In this document: positions 9,469-11,923 of the stretch, piece by piece | Layout: every line of letters starts with the position of its first letter | Position numbering within the stretch: the stretch's first letter is position 1 | NCBI GenBank assembly: GCA_021817875.1 | Contig: JAKAFQ010000073.1 | Span: forward strand, 1 to 11,923 | Direction: 5' to 3' | Length of the DNA: 11,923 nt | Origin: Pseudomonadota bacterium | GTDB taxonomy: Bacteria; Pseudomonadota; Gammaproteobacteria; Steroidobacterales; Steroidobacteraceae | Translations under genes and position numbers: made by a program | Notes under the pieces: model-generated | Databases searched by the model: none | Told to the model about the DNA's origin: nothing | The model's input: the letters and a program-made list of their open reading frames with translations, nothing else

Positions 9469-9507
9469 TGATACAAAAACATTTAATCGAGTCTCATTTT
9501 TGTGTCA
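9469..9507. promoter_or_regulatory. Inverted repeat in the paaA/paaX divergent region, candidate PaaX operator
   Basis: The arms TGATACAAAAA (9469-9479) and TTTTTGTGTCA (9497-9507) are complementary at 10 of 11 positions, separated by 17 bases. The right arm covers most of the paaA -35 hexamer and the left arm falls near its expected transcription start, a good placement for repression. E. coli PaaX binds a partly palindromic box containing TGATTC; the TGAYAC half-sites resemble it. It lies 11 bases before paaX, so it would also allow autoregulation. The repeat is seen; the protein that binds it is inferred from the neighbouring paaX. Confidence 0.65.
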
Positions 9508-9508
9508 A
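9481..9508 (-). promoter_or_regulatory. Sigma-70-type promoter of the paa operon
   Basis: On the minus strand a perfect -35 TTGACA (9508-9503) is followed after 16 bases by TTAAAT (9486-9481, 4 of 6 matches to TATAAT). Transcription would start near 9474, about 26 bases before the paaA ATG. A TTTAAT on the plus strand at 9482-9487 occupies the same bases and may be the -10 of a divergent paaX promoter, but no good -35 is visible for it. Confidence 0.65.
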
Positions 9509-9517
9509 GAATATTCC

Positions 9518-10486
9518 ATGAAAGAATTTCGCCGGCGAAGCCCCCGTCCCCCGATGACGCAGCGCGCACCCGAACCGCAGGCCGCCGTCGAGACGCTGCT
9601 GCGGCGCTTCCGCGGCCAGCGCCCCCTGCGGGGCGGCTCGCTGCTGATCAGCCTTTTCGGCGATGCGATCGCGCCGCGCGGCGGCAGGGTCATGCTGGGC
9701 AGCCTGATCGGACTGGCCCGGCCATTCGGACTGTCCGAGCGGCTGGTGCGCACGGCGGTGGCCCGGCTTGCGGCCGAGGGCTGGCTCGTGGCCGCCCGGC
9801 ACGGCCGGCGCAGCGAATACCGCCTGACCGACAGCGGCGAGATGCTGTTCGCCGAGGCGACGCGGCGGATCTACCGGGCCCAGCCGGCGGCGTGGAGCGG
9901 CCGGTGGACCCTGATGGTGCTGCCGCCCTCGCAGCGGCAGTCGCGACGCACCCTGCGCGAGCAGCTGCGCTGGCTCGGGTTCGGACAGCTCGCCCCGGGC
10001 GTGTTCGCCCACCCGTCCTGCACGCTGGATGAGGCCCGCGACTGGCTGAAGCGGCGGGGCTTCGCCGCGGAAGGCTGGCTGTTCACCGCTACCGCCGAGG
10101 ATCTGGAACGTGATCGGCGCCTGGCGCTCACCGGCTGGGACCTGACGGGCATCGCGCGCCGATACCGCAGGTTCCGCGACACCTTCGTCCCGATTCAGGC
10201 GGCCGCCGATACGGCCCGGCTCTCGCCCGAGTCCGCTTTCGTGGTCCGCACCCTGCTGATCCACGAATACCGCAAGGTGCATCTGCGTGACCCGCAGCTG
10301 CCCTCGCAGCTGCTGCCGCAGCCGTGGATCGGTGCCGAGGCCTACGAGCTGAGCAAGCGGCTGTACGGCGCCGTGCTCACGGCCGCGGAGGCCTACCTGA
10401 CGCAGACGGCCGAGGCCGCCCACGAGCGGCTGCCTGCGCCCGGGCCGGCGCTCTACTCACGCTTTGGAGGCCTGGCGAACCGCTGA
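9518..10486 (+). CDS. paaX: PaaX: phenylacetyl-CoA-responsive transcriptional repressor
   Basis: PaaX (322 residues; E. coli 316) represses paa genes and is released by phenylacetyl-CoA. The N-terminal winged helix-turn-helix spans about residues 38-108. It contains SLLISLFGDAIAPRGG, the recognition-helix region GLSERLVRTAVARLAAEGWL (71-90), and the wing HGRRSEYRLTDSG. The PaaX central and C-terminal domains follow, with YRAQPAAWSGRWTLMVLP (119-136), RWLGFGQLAPGVFAHPS (151-167), LLIHEYRKVHLRDPQLPSQL (246-265) and the family ending LPAPGPALYSRFGGL. The ATG at 9518 has only a weak AAGAA site. A later ATG at 9554 has none, and a TTG at 9500 lies inside the inverted repeat. It is divergent from paaA and convergent with petA. 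No paaY gene follows it. Confidence 0.96.
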   Translation: MKEFRRRSPRPPMTQRAPEPQAAVETLLRRFRGQRPLRGGSLLISLFGDAIAPRGGRVMLGSLIGLARPFGLSERLVRTAVARLAAEGWLVAARHGRRSEYRLTDSGEMLFAEATRRIYRAQPAAWSGRWTLMVLPPSQRQSRRTLREQLRWLGFGQLAPGVFAHPSCTLDEARDWLKRRGFAAEGWLFTATAEDLERDRRLALTGWDLTGIARRYRRFRDTFVPIQAAADTARLSPESAFVVRTLLIHEYRKVHLRDPQLPSQLLPQPWIGAEAYELSKRLYGAVLTAAEAYLTQTAEAAHERLPAPGPALYSRFGGLANR

Positions 10487-10501
10487 CCGGCGCTTGCCGG
10501 T
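10486..10501. terminator. Short GC-rich hairpin between convergent paaX and petA
   Basis: ACCGGC, GCTT, GCCGGT forms a 6-pair stem with a 4-base loop beginning at the last base of the paaX stop codon. Further GC-rich self-complementary sequence (GGCCGGCC) follows up to the petA stop at 10521. There is no T-tract on either strand. Position between two convergent genes makes a transcription-end role plausible, but the sequence alone is weak evidence. Confidence 0.3.
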
Positions 10502-10520
10502 GAGCGGCCCGGCCGGCCGG

Positions 10521-11186
10521 TTACCAGGTGTTCGGTTCCCAGTTGCGCTCGGTGCCGTTGCTGAGCTCGCCGACCACGATGGTCGTGCTGTCCTTGTAGT
10601 AGTGCGGCGGCACCGGCAGGTTCAACGGCGCCGGCGAGCCGTCCATGACACGCGCCGCCAGGTCGTAACGCGAGCCATGGCAGGGACAGTAATACCCGCC
10701 CGGCCAGCTGGCGCCGAGCAGCGGGTCACCGACCTTGGCGTGCAGCTTCGGCATGCAGCCGAGATGCGTGCAGATGCCGACGGCGACCAGGTATTCCGGG
10801 ACGATGGAGCGCTGGATGGGATTCCAGCCGGGCAGATTGGCCGGCTGCTGATCGGCCTGGGACAGCGGATCCTTCAACTGCCCGTTGAGCTTCGGCAGCT
10901 CTTTCAGTTCGTCCTCGGTGCGGCGCAGCACATAGATCGGGCGGCGGCGCCAGGAGGCTACCAGCATCTCCTTCGGCTTGAGCTTCGAGATGTCGATCGT
11001 CACCGGCGCGCCGAGGGCGCGAGCGGTCTCGCTCGGCTCCATCGATTCGATGAAGGGTGTCGCCGCAAACCCCACGCCCACCGCGCCGACCGCCGCGGTC
11101 GCCGCGGTCAGCATGCGCCGCCGCGCCAGATCGGGTTGGGACTCATCGCTCGGCGGGCCGGGTATCGTGGTAGCGCCCTCGGTCAT
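10521..11186 (-). CDS. petA: Ubiquinol-cytochrome c reductase iron-sulfur subunit (Rieske protein)
   Basis: This 221-residue Rieske protein carries electrons from ubiquinol to cytochrome c1 in the bc1 complex, anchored in the inner membrane with its cluster domain in the periplasm. An N-terminal twin-arginine signal/anchor is seen: ARRRMLT (21-27) followed by a small, hydrophobic Ala/Gly/Val helix (28-44). The cluster-binding loops are CTHLGC (Cys139, His141, Cys144) and CPCHGS (Cys167, Cys169, His170), with Cys144/Cys169 forming the family disulfide. RPIYVLRRT, SIVPEYLVAVGICTHLGC and WPGGYYCPCHGSRYDLAARV are typical of proteobacterial PetA rather than Rieske oxygenases. The start has GGAGGA 7 bases upstream. 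petB and petC, which normally follow in one operon, are absent: the next gene downstream is paaX on the opposite strand. Confidence 0.96.
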   Translation of the reverse strand: MTEGATTIPGPPSDESQPDLARRRMLTAATAAVGAVGVGFAATPFIESMEPSETARALGAPVTIDISKLKPKEMLVASWRRRPIYVLRRTEDELKELPKLNGQLKDPLSQADQQPANLPGWNPIQRSIVPEYLVAVGICTHLGCMPKLHAKVGDPLLGASWPGGYYCPCHGSRYDLAARVMDGSPAPLNLPVPPHYYKDSTTIVVGELSNGTERNWEPNTW

Positions 11187-11332
11187 GCAGACGTCCTCCG
11201 CTCAGGTAATTCCTCTAATGGTACCGGCCTGGGGCGCCCGCGTCACTACGGTAATTACAGACGACGGGCCAGGCAACCCTGTGCTGCGACGGCAGCAGCG
11301 GCACGCTCTCTGACCTCTACAGAGACCGTTTT
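11187..11332. other. Intergenic region between petA and the E2 gene
   Basis: These 146 bases must hold the petA promoter if petA is not co-transcribed with the upstream E2 gene, which reads the same way. No convincing -35/-10 pair was found; TTGCCT with TACCGT 17 bases later on the minus strand is a weak possibility. The palindrome GTAATTAC (11250-11257) and GGTACC (11220-11225) are short and may be chance. The only clear structure is the hairpin described at 11307-11333. Confidence 0.4.
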
Positions 11333-11333
11333 T
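11307..11333 (+). terminator. Plus-strand hairpin with T-tract, just past the E2 stop
   Basis: TCTCTG (11307-11312), a 7-base loop and CAGAGA (11320-11325) form a 6-pair stem followed by CCG and five T (11329-11333) on the plus strand. This has the shape of a weak intrinsic terminator for plus-strand transcription, yet no plus-strand gene lies upstream within the window. On the minus strand the stem follows the E2 stop by about 7 bases but has no T-tract after it. It may serve the E2 mRNA end or stop antisense transcription. Confidence 0.3.
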
Positions 11334-11923
11334 CAGTCCGGCCAGTTCCCCAACTGCCGCGCGAATACCTGCATGAACCGGTTCGCCTGCTCGCCATCCA
11401 TCACGCGATGGTCGATCGTGAGCGTCGCGTAGCAGCGCGGCCGCGCGACGATGCGCTCCTCACCATGCTCTTCGATGACCACCGCGCGCTTCTCGAGCTT
11501 GCCGACACCGAGAATGGCCGACTGCGGCTGGTGGATGATGACCGGGGTGGCGAGCAGGCTGCCGCTCACTCCGTGATTGGACAGCGTGAAGGTGCCGCCG
11601 CGCACATCCTCCGGCGCCAGTTGACCCGCGCGGGCCTTGCGCACCAGCTCCTCGATGCCCTGCGCGGTCTGAAACAGATCGAGTGTCTCGGCATGGCGCA
11701 GTACCGGCACCACCAGACCGTCGGCCACCGCGGTGCCGATACCGAAGTCCACACTGTCGAACACCTCGAGCGCGCTGTCGGTCCAGCGGCTGTTGGCCTG
11801 CGGCACGGTGCCGATGGCCGTCACGGCGGCGCGCACGAAATACGCCGTGAGAGTCAGTGCCACGCCGCGCCGCTCGAACGCACCGCGATGACGCTCGCGG
11901 TGCGCGAGCACCGCCCCCAGGTC
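11333..11923 (-). CDS. 2-oxoacid dehydrogenase E2 (dihydrolipoyl acyltransferase), catalytic domain, N-terminus cut by window edge
   Basis: The 196 visible residues are the C-terminal catalytic domain of a lipoate-dependent acyltransferase, which moves an acyl group from lipoyl-lysine to CoA at the core of a 2-oxoacid dehydrogenase complex. The frame is open to the right edge (first visible residues DLGAVLAHRERHRG). Typical features are SVDFGIGTAVADGLVVPVLR, GGTFTLSNHGVSGSLLATPV, HQPQSAILGVGKLEKRAVV and the active-site TIDHRVMDG with catalytic His and Asp. Lipoyl and E3/E1-binding domains would lie outside. The SNHGVSGS segment differs from the SNGGVFGS type of E. coli SucB, so the substrate (pyruvate, 2-oxoglutarate or branched-chain oxoacids) cannot be settled from this part. 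petA follows 146 bases downstream on the same strand. Confidence 0.93.
   Translation of the reverse strand, partial: DLGAVLAHRERHRGAFERRGVALTLTAYFVRAAVTAIGTVPQANSRWTDSALEVFDSVDFGIGTAVADGLVVPVLRHAETLDLFQTAQGIEELVRKARAGQLAPEDVRGGTFTLSNHGVSGSLLATPVIIHQPQSAILGVGKLEKRAVVIEEHGEERIVARPRCYATLTIDHRVMDGEQANRFMQVFARQLGNWPD

Overview
The window is GC-rich, densely coded bacterial DNA of proteobacterial character. The genes resemble those of Gamma- and Betaproteobacteria: a PaaX-controlled paa cluster, a cytochrome bc1 Rieske protein with a twin-arginine leader, a Lon protease, a small heat-shock protein behind a sigma-32-like promoter, and a lipoate-type 2-oxoacid dehydrogenase E2. Strong Shine-Dalgarno sites (GGAGG, AGGAGGT) and short overlaps (ATGA, GTGA) support the starts of most genes. 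The sequence does not allow an assignment to species.

Layout. 1-2205, minus: lon, cut by the left edge. 2202-2615, minus: an hsp20 gene coupled to lon by an ATGA overlap, with a sigma-32-type promoter at 2701-2728. 2814-2870: three GC-rich hairpins marking the end of the paa operon. 2859-9447, minus: paaA-paaB-paaC-paaD-paaE-paaG-paaZ, with small gaps or overlaps, reading leftward. 9448-9517: a short AT-rich divergent control region with a sigma-70-type paaA promoter and an inverted repeat that is a good candidate PaaX operator. 9518-10486, plus: paaX. 10521-11186, minus: petA (Rieske protein). 11333-11923, minus: the C-terminal catalytic domain of a 2-oxoacid dehydrogenase E2, cut by the right edge.

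How the genes work together. PaaABCE with PaaD form and mature the phenylacetyl-CoA 1,2-epoxidase. PaaG isomerises the ring epoxide to oxepin-CoA. PaaZ opens the oxepin ring and oxidises the resulting aldehyde. PaaX represses until phenylacetyl-CoA is present. The phenylacetate-CoA ligase (paaK) and the lower beta-oxidation-like steps (paaF, paaH, paaJ) are not in the window, so the pathway must be completed elsewhere. Hsp20 and Lon form a separate protein quality-control operon.

The most striking observation is an in-frame amber codon in paaZ, 33 codons before the family's normal C-terminus, with the remaining frame intact up to a second TAG. It truncates the MaoC-type hydratase domain. It may be a real mutation or a sequence error. 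Other points of interest are the heat-shock promoter ahead of a coupled hsp20-lon pair whose Hsp20 lacks the usual C-terminal oligomerisation tail, the paaA/paaX operator architecture, and a petA gene without petB or petC beside it. No clearly new system was found; the genes belong to known families.
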